DNA of 5,620 nt, from positions 1 to 5,620 of the forward strand of contig DASXLL010000342.1 in assembly GCA_036496265.1 (NCBI GenBank). Direction: 5' to 3'. Each line of letters starts with the position of its first letter. Positions within the stretch are counted from its first letter, which is position 1. Below are positions 1 through 5,602 of the stretch, piece after piece. Made by a program: the position numbers and the translations under genes. Below the pieces are notes generated by a model. The model did not search any database, was not told the origin of the DNA, and saw only the letters and a list, made by a program, of their open reading frames with translations. Source of the stretch: CAYLLN01 sp036496265. GTDB taxonomy: Bacteria > Planctomycetota > Planctomycetia > Pirellulales > Pirellulaceae.

Positions 1-24
1 TTTGCGCCTTCGCGCCTTTGCGTG
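1..24. repeat. Degenerate octamer tandem repeat, cut by window edge
   Basis: Three consecutive 8-base units are visible: TTTGCGCC (1-8), TTCGCGCC (9-16) and TTTGCGTG (17-24). The array probably continues upstream of the window. Similar CTTTGCG/CTTCGCG strings occur between genes in several bacterial phyla (recollection). No function is apparent. It ends about 33 bases before the first gene. Confidence 0.6.
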
Positions 25-57
25 AGTCCCTAATTGAGGTTTGGCGGATTTAGCTTT

Positions 58-1023
58 ATGAGTATGAAGAATCCATCGATTGTTGTTTTGGACGGGTATT
101 GTTTGAACCCGGGCGACTTGAGTTGGGAAAAGTTGGAGGCGCTGGGGGCATGTGCGATCTTTGAGCGGACGCCGCCGGAGCAGCTGGCTGAGCGGGTTCG
201 CGAGGCGGACATTGTGCTCACGAATAAGGTGCCGCTACGGCGCGAGTTGCTGGCCGAGCGATCGCGGTTGAAATACATCGGGGTGACGGCGACGGGCTAC
301 AACATTATTGATGTGGATGCGGCGCGGGATCGCGGCATCGTTGTGACGAATGTACCGACGTATGGGACGATGTCGGTCGCGCAGATGGTGCTTGCCCATT
401 TGCTTAACTTGACGCAGCGGGTTGGGGATCATGCGGAGGCGGTTCGCGAGGGGCGGTGGGCGTCGTCGGCTGATTGGTGTTTTTGGGATTTTCCACTTGT
501 CGAATTGCAGGCGAAGACAATGGGAATCGTTGGGTACGGGCGGATTGGTCGGGCGACGGCCCAGTTGGCTCGGGCGTTTGGGATGAACGTGATTGCTCAT
601 AACCGGTCGGCGATCGACGCGGCGGGCGAAGTTCGACAGGTCGATTTGGATTCGCTTTTCCGCGAGAGCGATATTGTTAGTTTGCATTGCCCGCTCACGC
701 CGGAGACGGCGAAGCTTGTCAATCGGGCGCGGCTGGCGCTCATGCAGCCGACGGCTTTCTTGATTAATACAAGTCGGGGCGGATTAGTAGACGAAAACGC
801 CCTTTCCGATGCTCTTAATCGTGGGCAGATAGCGGGAGCGGGGCTGGATGTGATGGATGCGGAGCCGCCGGCGGCCGGTAATCCGCTGTTTGCGGCCAAG
901 AACTGTTACATCACGCCGCATATTGCTTGGGCGACTCTGGAGTCGCGGCAGCGGTTGCTCGATTTGGCGGTGGAGAATGTGGCAGCGTTTTTGGCGGGGC
1001 AGGCGCGGAATGTGGTGAGTTGA
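58..1023 (+). CDS. D-2-hydroxyacid dehydrogenase, glycerate dehydrogenase / hydroxypyruvate reductase type
   Basis: This is a cytosolic oxidoreductase of the D-isomer-specific 2-hydroxyacid dehydrogenase family (321 aa from this start, a normal length). It probably interconverts hydroxypyruvate and D-glycerate or a related 2-keto acid. Visible motifs, numbered from the ATG at 58, are the substrate loop TATGYN (77-82), the Rossmann motif GYGRIG (159-164), catalytic Arg240 in NTSRGG, catalytic Glu269 in LDVMDAEPP and catalytic His288 in TPHIAWAT. The HIAWATLESRQR ending resembles the glycerate dehydrogenase subgroup rather than PGDH or D-lactate dehydrogenase. After strand beta-2 the sequence reads AHNRS, where NAD-preferring members carry an Asp, so NADP(H) use is possible (inference). 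The ATG at 58 has GGCGGA about 10 bases upstream. An in-frame TTG at 34 and an ATG at 64 are alternatives. The gene shows no functional link to the downstream cluster. The exact substrate cannot be settled from sequence. Confidence 0.94.
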   Translation: MSMKNPSIVVLDGYCLNPGDLSWEKLEALGACAIFERTPPEQLAERVREADIVLTNKVPLRRELLAERSRLKYIGVTATGYNIIDVDAARDRGIVVTNVPTYGTMSVAQMVLAHLLNLTQRVGDHAEAVREGRWASSADWCFWDFPLVELQAKTMGIVGYGRIGRATAQLARAFGMNVIAHNRSAIDAAGEVRQVDLDSLFRESDIVSLHCPLTPETAKLVNRARLALMQPTAFLINTSRGGLVDENALSDALNRGQIAGAGLDVMDAEPPAAGNPLFAAKNCYITPHIAWATLESRQRLLDLAVENVAAFLAGQARNVVS

Positions 1024-1029
1024 GCGGCA

Positions 1030-1063
1030 GTGGTGGGTCTCGCGGAGCTCGACCCACCCTACG
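1030..1063 (+). repeat. Copy A of dispersed ~34-base GTGGGTC/GACCCAC repeat
   Basis: This copy matches 5562-5595 at 33 of 34 positions; the one difference is G at 1044 against A at 5576. Its outer 8-base arms, GGTGGGTC (1032-1039) and GACCCACC (1051-1058), are complementary, so one copy can fold alone. It lies 7 bases after the dehydrogenase stop codon. No T-run follows on either strand, so alone it is not a convincing intrinsic terminator. The same unit recurs twice at the far end of the moxR cluster. Confidence 0.85.
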
Positions 1064-1081
1064 GAAAACCTCTGGGCGGCG

Positions 1082-1090
1082 TGGTATGCT
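1082..1090 (+). promoter_or_regulatory. Weak extended -10 promoter candidate for moxR
   Basis: TGGTATGCT fits the extended -10 pattern TGn-TATnnT and would start transcription near 1097, about 27 bases before the moxR start codon. The hexamer 17 bases upstream (CGGAAA, 1062-1067) does not resemble TTGACA. The placement between the repeat and moxR is sensible, but such a motif can arise by chance. Confidence 0.27.
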
Positions 1091-1110
1091 GGAGGTTCGG
1101 GACTTTTCTG

Positions 1111-1117
1111 AAGGGGA
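1111..1117 (+). promoter_or_regulatory. Ribosome binding site of moxR (AAGGGGA)
   Basis: The purine-rich AAGGGGA ends 6 bases before the GTG at 1124 and decides this start. It is the clearest Shine-Dalgarno-like site in the window; the other genes have weak or no such sites. Confidence 0.7.
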
Positions 1118-1123
1118 CATTAC

Positions 1124-2113
1124 GTGGCCGAGAAACCGCGCGCTGGGATCGATCTGGCTGGCATTAGCCGGAAGCTGATTGCTAATGTCGAGCAGGTGGT
1201 GGTTGGAAAGCGGCAGCAGATTGCGAAGCTGCTCGTTGCCTGGTATTGCGAAGGGCATGTGCTGCTGGAGGACGTGCCAGGCGTTGCGAAGACGATTCTG
1301 GCGCGGGCGTTTGCCAAGAGCGTCAGCTGTTCGTTTCGGCGGATCCAATGCACGCCCGATCTGTTGCCGACGGATGTGACGGGCGGCTCGATTTTTAATC
1401 AGAAATTGAGCGAGTTTGAATTTCGGCCGGGGCCGATCTTTTCGCAGGTGGTGCTGGCCGACGAGATCAATCGGGCAACGCCGCGAACGCAGGCGGCGCT
1501 ACTTGAGGCGATGGCGGAGAGCTCGGTGACGATTGATGGCGTGGGGCATCAGCTGAAGCCACCGTTTTTGTTGATCGGCACTCAGAATCCGATTGACCAT
1601 GAGGGGACGTTTCCGCTACCGGAGGCGCAGCTTGATCGGTTTTTGATCAAGCTTTCGCTTGGATATCCTTCGATGGAGGAAGAGTCGCAGATGCTCGAGA
1701 TGATGAAGCGTGAGCATCCACTGGAGAAGCTGCAGCCGGTGATTACGGCGGATGAGTTGGTGATGTGTCAGCGGGCGGTGCGGACGGTGCATGTCGATCC
1801 GAAGATTCGGAATTACATCACGCAGATTGTGCATGCGAGCCGGAAGCATCACGATGTGCGGATGGGCGGCAGCCCGCGGGCGTCGATTGCGCTGTACCGG
1901 TCGTCGCAGGCGGTCGCGGCGATTCGAGGGCGGAACTATGTCGAGCCGGACGATGTGAAGCATATTTTGCCGTCGGTGCTGACGCATCGCATGATTTTGC
2001 GGCCGGAGGCACGGTTGCAGAATGTTACGGCGGAGGAGTTGGTGGTTGAGATTTTGGACTCGACGCCCGTACCGGTGTTGGAGGGGAGACCGGCCGCGGC
2101 GCGCGAGGCGTAG
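1124..2113 (+). CDS. MoxR-family AAA+ ATPase
   Basis: This is a cytosolic ATPase of the MoxR branch of AAA+ proteins (329 aa, typical length). The family is thought to act as chaperones that remodel or activate partner proteins, often vWA-type proteins encoded next door. The N-terminal AAA core (AAA_3 type) shows Walker A VPGVAKT (51-57), Walker B LADEINR (111-117, with D113 and E114), the family segment RTQAALLEAM (121-130), sensor 1 in TQNP (N155) and the LPEAQLDRF segment (165-173) with the likely arginine finger R172. The C-terminal lid carries sensor 2 in GGSPRA (248-253). All key residues are present, so it should be an active ATPase. Translation starts at GTG 1124 behind AAGGGGA. It is first in a same-strand cluster with DUF58 and DUF4129 genes, its usual partners. 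The actual client is unknown; a DUF58 interaction is inferred from context. Confidence 0.97.
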   Translation: MAEKPRAGIDLAGISRKLIANVEQVVVGKRQQIAKLLVAWYCEGHVLLEDVPGVAKTILARAFAKSVSCSFRRIQCTPDLLPTDVTGGSIFNQKLSEFEFRPGPIFSQVVLADEINRATPRTQAALLEAMAESSVTIDGVGHQLKPPFLLIGTQNPIDHEGTFPLPEAQLDRFLIKLSLGYPSMEEESQMLEMMKREHPLEKLQPVITADELVMCQRAVRTVHVDPKIRNYITQIVHASRKHHDVRMGGSPRASIALYRSSQAVAAIRGRNYVEPDDVKHILPSVLTHRMILRPEARLQNVTAEELVVEILDSTPVPVLEGRPAAAREA

Positions 2114-2124
2114 CTTAGGTTCGA

Positions 2125-2180
2125 AGCCCGCAGCGCAAGCAAGGGTCTGGATGTAAATTCCCTTGCTTGCGCTGCGGGCT
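2125..2180. repeat. Perfect 21-bp inverted repeat (hairpin) between moxR and the DUF58 gene
   Basis: The left arm (2125-2145) begins AGCCCGCAGCGC and ends AAGCAAGGG. The right arm (2160-2180) is its exact reverse complement. The loop is 14 bases (2146-2159, TCTGGATGTAAATT). It fills most of the 87-base gap and ends 20 bases before the downstream ATG. No T-run follows, so an intrinsic terminator is unlikely. An mRNA-stabilising or attenuating stem, or a REP-like mobile palindrome, fits better. The arm resembles a dispersed intergenic motif I recall from planctomycete genomes. Confidence 0.9.
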
Positions 2181-2200
2181 CCAATCCGCGCGATAGTTTT

Positions 2201-3508
2201 ATGCGTTGGCTCGTTGCAGCTGTGGCTTTGCTTCTAGTGGCGATTGTGCTGCAGCTGGGACTGTTTGCTTATGCGATGTATGTGCTGCTGGTGCTGATCG
2301 TGGCCAGTCGCGTGCTCGTGAATGGGTGGTCGGCTAATCTTTCGGCGACGCGCGAGATGAGTCGCGATCGGGCGAAGATCGGCGACACAATTGCGATTGT
2401 GACGGTGCTGGAGAATCGCAGTTGGATGCCGGTGCCTTGGATGCTCGTGGAGGATTTGCTGCCGCGGCGGGCGTTGATTCACAGCCCGCCTAATTTGCAG
2501 ATCACGGGGCGGCGGCTGCAATTGGTGTCGTTTCGCGGGCGGGCGCGGAAGACGATCACTTATCAATTGAAGTGCAATTGCCGCGGCTACTATCAGCTGG
2601 GGCCGATGGTAGCCGAGACGGGGGACGTGTTTGGGCTCTATCGCCGGTATCGCGTGCTGAGCGAGCCGAGCTTTTTGTTGGTCGTGCCGGAGGTGGTTCC
2701 GCTCGAGGGGTTCGATATCGCTTCACGGCGGCCGATTGGCGAAGTGCGGATGAGCCATAAGCTGTTTGAAGATCCGACGCGGATCGCGGGCGTGCGCGCG
2801 TATCAGGCGGGGGATCCGCTCAACAGGGTTCATTGGCGGTCGACGGCGCGGACCGGCGTGTTACAGAGCAAGATTTATGAGCCGTCGACTGTGGCGGGAG
2901 CTACGCTGCTGATTGACTTTCATGAGCTGTCGTTTCCGCACGATGGGGAACCGGTGCGGTCGGAGTTGGTCGTGACGGCGGCGGCTTCGATTGCGGGCGC
3001 CATATTTTCGATGGGGCAGCAGGTTGGGTTGGTGACGAACGCTCGCGACGCGGCGGATCGGATTCGTACGGAAGGCTGGTCGCACGAGCAGCTTTATAGT
3101 CGACGCGAGGCGCAGGCGGCCGGGATGCAGGAGAAGAGCAATCGGCTGCGGCCGGTGGTGGTGCCGACACGGCGGAGCAATACGCAGCTGATCGATATTT
3201 TGCAGACGCTCGCGCGCGTGGAGAAAACGGACGGGCTCTCGTTTCCGCAGCTTTGTCTGGAATCGGCGAGCCAATTGCCGCTGAGTGCGAGTGTGATCGC
3301 AATACTTACGCGTGTGACGCCCGAAATTGTGATTGCACTGGGGAATCTACGTCGCCGCGGGATGGCGGTCACGGCGATTCTCAATATGTATGAGGAGCAT
3401 ACGTTCGCCGAGTTGGCGGGACAGCTGCTTACCGAGCGGATTGAGTCGCGGCATTTGAAGGACCGGGCGGCGATTCCGCGGGTATGCATGAACTTCGTGC
3501 TGAGATAA
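2201..3508 (+). CDS. DUF58 domain-containing membrane-anchored protein
   Basis: This 435-aa protein belongs to the DUF58 family, regular partners of MoxR ATPases; their biochemical role is not established. Two adjacent N-terminal hydrophobic helices (about residues 4-19 and 21-40) anchor it. A beta-rich segment follows (about 49-125; GDTIAIVTVLENRS and PWMLVEDLLP are typical). Residues 199-221 carry the DUF58 signature, RAYQAGD...NRVHWRSTAR. After it comes a vWA-like strand, LLIDF (236-240), that continues HELSF and lacks the metal-binding DxSxS motif of classical vWA domains. The C-terminal part (PVVVPTRRSNTQ, 329-340; ALGNLRRRGMAVTAI, 389-403) looks like the remainder of the Rossmann-like fold. 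Start ATG 2201 has no evident Shine-Dalgarno site and lies 20 bases after the 21-bp hairpin. The stop codon overlaps the start of the next gene (TAATG), which suggests translational coupling. The family call is firm; the function is unknown. Confidence 0.96.
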   Translation: MRWLVAAVALLLVAIVLQLGLFAYAMYVLLVLIVASRVLVNGWSANLSATREMSRDRAKIGDTIAIVTVLENRSWMPVPWMLVEDLLPRRALIHSPPNLQITGRRLQLVSFRGRARKTITYQLKCNCRGYYQLGPMVAETGDVFGLYRRYRVLSEPSFLLVVPEVVPLEGFDIASRRPIGEVRMSHKLFEDPTRIAGVRAYQAGDPLNRVHWRSTARTGVLQSKIYEPSTVAGATLLIDFHELSFPHDGEPVRSELVVTAAASIAGAIFSMGQQVGLVTNARDAADRIRTEGWSHEQLYSRREAQAAGMQEKSNRLRPVVVPTRRSNTQLIDILQTLARVEKTDGLSFPQLCLESASQLPLSASVIAILTRVTPEIVIALGNLRRRGMAVTAILNMYEEHTFAELAGQLLTERIESRHLKDRAAIPRVCMNFVLR

Positions 3509-5508
3509 TGGCCAAGAAACTTTACATGACGACGGCCGACTACTTGGTTATCGCCGTTAGCCCGGCGCTGATCATGACTCTTGTCGGCAGCCTCGTGTAT
3601 TTCTTGATCGAGGTGTTCTACGCGGGCCAATATGAAGCACGGCTCGATTATGCGTTTGGGTTGTTCGTGTTGGCGGCGGTGCTGATCGCGCGGATTTCGA
3701 TTGAAGAAGGGCGCGAATACGCGGCGATGTTTGCGGCGCCGCTTGCGATCGTGATGTTTCTGTTTCTGATGCGGTTCGTTGAGCACCCGAGTCCGTATAC
3801 GCATCTGATTAATCTGCTGTTGATGGCGGTTGTGTGGTGGTGCGCGGATCGGCTGACTTGGGACTCGACCGTTATCGATGATGATGAAGATGCCTCTGGC
3901 GAAGGGCTGATGCAGCGGATTGGAGTGGATGGGCCGGAGACGGCTGTGGAAGCAGGTGGCGGTCGAGCTAAGCCGGCAAGCGATGGGCTGAGCGATGGGG
4001 CGGGGAATGAGCTGCTCGAAGCAGGGGGAGAAACCGGCGCGACCCTGTGGCAGCGATTGATGCGGCTCGTAAAAGGTCGTAAAGGGCCGCACACGCCGGG
4101 GATTTGGGTGCTCTATTTTTCGCTGGGCGCATTGCCGCTGTTCGGCGTTGGGCAACACTTTATTCCCACGACCGATGTTGGGCGGCGACGGTATGTGTTC
4201 TTTCTGCTCCTGGTGTATGTGGCGTCGGCGCTGGCGCTGTTGGTTACAACGAGCTTTTTGAACCTGCGACGATATCTTCGGCAGCGACGAATCGAAATGC
4301 CGCTGCCGATTGCGGGGACTTGGGCTGGCGTCGGGGCGGTGCTAATCGTGATTGTGATGATGCTGGCCATGCTGATTCCGCGGCCGGGGGCGGAGGTCGC
4401 GATTTCTCAGATGCCGTGGCAGGCCGGGTCGCCAGGCGGGATGTCTGCATCGCAGGCGAGCGTTAACCGGGATGGCGGCGCGGAGCAGGGTGATCGAAAA
4501 AATCCGACGCCGGGCGAAGCCACGACCGAAAAAGGGCAGGGCACTCAACCGCCAAACGGTCAGCCGAACGAAAATAAGTCTCCGGCTCAGGATGGGAAAG
4601 AACCATCCGATAAGGGGCAGGGCAAGGGAGATCCGAGTTCACAGAAAGGGAAGGAAGGTAAGAAACAGGATCCCAAGGGTGGTGAGACTTCGAGCGGGTC
4701 GCAGGATAAGCCGCCGAAGCCGGCGGATGGGAAGGATGATGGCAAGAAGCAAGACAGTGATAAGGGCGGCGAGCCGCAGAGCAAGGGGCAGTCGAAGTCG
4801 GAGAAGCCATCCGACCAGAAAGATGCAGATGCCAAAACGGACGGCAGTAATTCGACGCCGCCGAAAGAATCGGAAGAGAAACGATCCGAGCCCAAGGGGA
4901 GTGAAAACCCGACCGCTTCGGCGGTGAAGAAGCCGCTCGAGATCATTCAGAATGTGGCCAGCACGGTGCGTAGCGGGTTCGGGGCCGTGCTCAAGTTACT
5001 GTTCTACGTTGTGGCAGGGATTTTTCTGGCGGTTGTTGCCTGGAGATATCGGCAGCAAATCTTGCAGGCGATTTCTGATATCTTGCGGATGCTGCGCGAG
5101 TTGTTTGGCGGGCGGCGAACGACGGCAGGCCCAACAGAAGAAGAGAAAAAAGCCGCTGGGCCGCGGCCGCGGAGTTTTTCCGAGTTTCGTGATCCGTTTC
5201 TTTCGGGGCAACAAGGTCAGATGCCGCCGGAGGAATTGGTTCGCTATACGTTTGCGGCCTTCGAGGCGTGGGCGAATGATCGCGGGCGGCCGCGGACGCC
5301 GGATTGCACGCCGCTGGAACTGCTTAGTGCGGCGGTTGAACCTAAGACTCCGCTGCACAATGAGGCACGCAAACTGGTGCGGTTGTATGGTGAGTTGGCT
5401 TATGCGTCGCGGCGCGTGCCGCGACAGGCGGCAGATGACCTGCGCGAGGTTTGGCTGTTGATGCGGAGTACGGGTGCGGCGAAAGTTAGCACGAACGCAA
5501 AGCGGTGA
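3508..5508 (+). CDS. Multi-pass membrane protein with C-terminal DUF4129 domain, TgpA-like topology without transglutaminase
   Basis: This 666-aa protein (numbered from ATG 3508) has four N-terminal hydrophobic helices (about 12-40, 48-62, 71-90, 99-115). A ~75-residue soluble loop with an acidic patch DDDED (124-128) follows, then three more helices (199-217, 229-251, 271-290) with an Arg-rich loop, LRRYLRQRRIEMP. Residues 302-474 are low complexity. An eighth helix (496-512) leads to a soluble tail with SFSEFRDPF (556-564) and a DUF4129-like helical domain (575-654; LVRYTFAAFEAWANDRGRPR, then LYGELAYASRR). The positive-inside rule puts the N terminus, acidic loop and DUF4129 in the cytosol and the low-complexity segment outside. 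TgpA-type proteins share this plan but carry a transglutaminase core in the periplasmic part; no such domain is seen here. It may be a membrane scaffold for MoxR/DUF58 (inference). The TAATG overlap favours this start; an in-frame ATG at 3484 would add 8 residues. Confidence 0.88.
   Translation: MAKKLYMTTADYLVIAVSPALIMTLVGSLVYFLIEVFYAGQYEARLDYAFGLFVLAAVLIARISIEEGREYAAMFAAPLAIVMFLFLMRFVEHPSPYTHLINLLLMAVVWWCADRLTWDSTVIDDDEDASGEGLMQRIGVDGPETAVEAGGGRAKPASDGLSDGAGNELLEAGGETGATLWQRLMRLVKGRKGPHTPGIWVLYFSLGALPLFGVGQHFIPTTDVGRRRYVFFLLLVYVASALALLVTTSFLNLRRYLRQRRIEMPLPIAGTWAGVGAVLIVIVMMLAMLIPRPGAEVAISQMPWQAGSPGGMSASQASVNRDGGAEQGDRKNPTPGEATTEKGQGTQPPNGQPNENKSPAQDGKEPSDKGQGKGDPSSQKGKEGKKQDPKGGETSSGSQDKPPKPADGKDDGKKQDSDKGGEPQSKGQSKSEKPSDQKDADAKTDGSNSTPPKESEEKRSEPKGSENPTASAVKKPLEIIQNVASTVRSGFGAVLKLLFYVVAGIFLAVVAWRYRQQILQAISDILRMLRELFGGRRTTAGPTEEEKKAAGPRPRSFSEFRDPFLSGQQGQMPPEELVRYTFAAFEAWANDRGRPRTPDCTPLELLSAAVEPKTPLHNEARKLVRLYGELAYASRRVPRQAADDLREVWLLMRSTGAAKVSTNAKR
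4411..4929 (+). other. Low-complexity, probably disordered extracytoplasmic segment of the DUF4129 protein
   Basis: Residues 302-474 of the downstream membrane protein consist almost entirely of Lys, Gly, Ser, Asp, Glu, Gln, Pro, Asn and Thr, with very few hydrophobic or aromatic residues. Short recurring motifs include EKGQG, DKGQGKG, SKGQSKS, KGKEGKKQD, DGKDDGKKQD and KPSDQKD. Basic and acidic residues alternate, so it is polyampholytic. The coding strand becomes purine-rich here, unlike the flanking GCG/CTG-rich coding sequence. It lies between helices 7 and 8 and is predicted to be outside the cytoplasmic membrane. Confidence 0.85.
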
Positions 5509-5517
5509 GTTAATCCA

Positions 5518-5548
5518 TAGGGTGGGTCGAGTCTTGCGAGACCCACCA
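5518..5548 (-). repeat. Copy B (inverted) of dispersed ~34-base repeat
   Basis: It starts TAGGGTGGGTCGAG and ends GCGAGACCCACCA. Read on the - strand it matches copies A and C, apart from a short divergent core at 5532-5534. It begins 9 bases after the stop codon of the DUF4129 gene. Confidence 0.85.
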
Positions 5549-5561
5549 ATTTCTGGAATTC

Positions 5562-5595
5562 GTGGTGGGTCTCGCAGAGCTCGACCCACCCTACG
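5562..5595 (+). repeat. Copy C of dispersed ~34-base repeat
   Basis: This copy is identical to copy A at 1030-1063 except for A at 5576 (G at 1044). It has the same orientation as copy A and is inverted relative to copy B, which lies 13 bases upstream. It forms the right arm of the terminator hairpin. Confidence 0.85.
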
Positions 5596-5602
5596 ATTTT
5601 TT

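Larger units (their letters stand above)
5518..5602 (+). terminator. Long-stem intrinsic terminator made of two inverted repeat copies
   Basis: Bases 5518-5548 pair with 5563-5593 over 31 positions (28 Watson-Crick pairs, two G-T wobbles at 5532/5579 and 5534/5577, one C-A mismatch at 5533/5578), closing a 14-base loop (5549-5562). The stem is followed by CGA and then T6 (5597-5602), as expected of a + strand Rho-independent terminator. The stem is unusually long. It lies 9 bases after the DUF4129 stop codon and would end the moxR-DUF58-DUF4129 transcript. No T-run follows on the - strand side, so termination should be one-directional. Confidence 0.6.

Noticed and set aside
1..24. Start of a CRISPR array
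   Set aside because: The units are 8 bases long and directly adjacent with no spacers.
1030..1063. Copy A of the repeat as an intrinsic terminator for the dehydrogenase gene
   Set aside because: It has only 8-bp outer arms, competing inner pairings and no T-run after it on either strand.
2125..2180. The inter-gene palindrome as a Rho-independent terminator
   Set aside because: The bases after the stem are TCCAATCCGCGC, with no T-run. TTTT appears only at 2197-2200, too far from the stem.
3094..4158. 354-codon open frame on the - strand across the DUF58/DUF4129 junction
   Set aside because: It is antisense to two well-supported genes. Its composition (Arg, His, Gln, Pro, no recognisable domain) is that of a frame shadow in GC-rich coding DNA.
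4472..4927. 151-codon Arg/Lys-rich + strand frame inside the low-complexity part of the DUF4129 gene
   Set aside because: It is a frame-shifted reading of the repetitive GGN/AAG/GAT codons. The high Arg content follows directly from that, and there is no separate ribosome binding site or domain.
4587..4946. Ser/Phe/Pro-rich - strand frame over the same region
   Set aside because: It is the antisense image of the Lys/Gly/Asp-rich linker, with no independent evidence.
1030..5595. Composite transposon or integrated cassette bounded by the repeats
   Set aside because: There is no transposase or integrase gene and no visible target-site duplication. The enclosed genes match their flanks in codon style.
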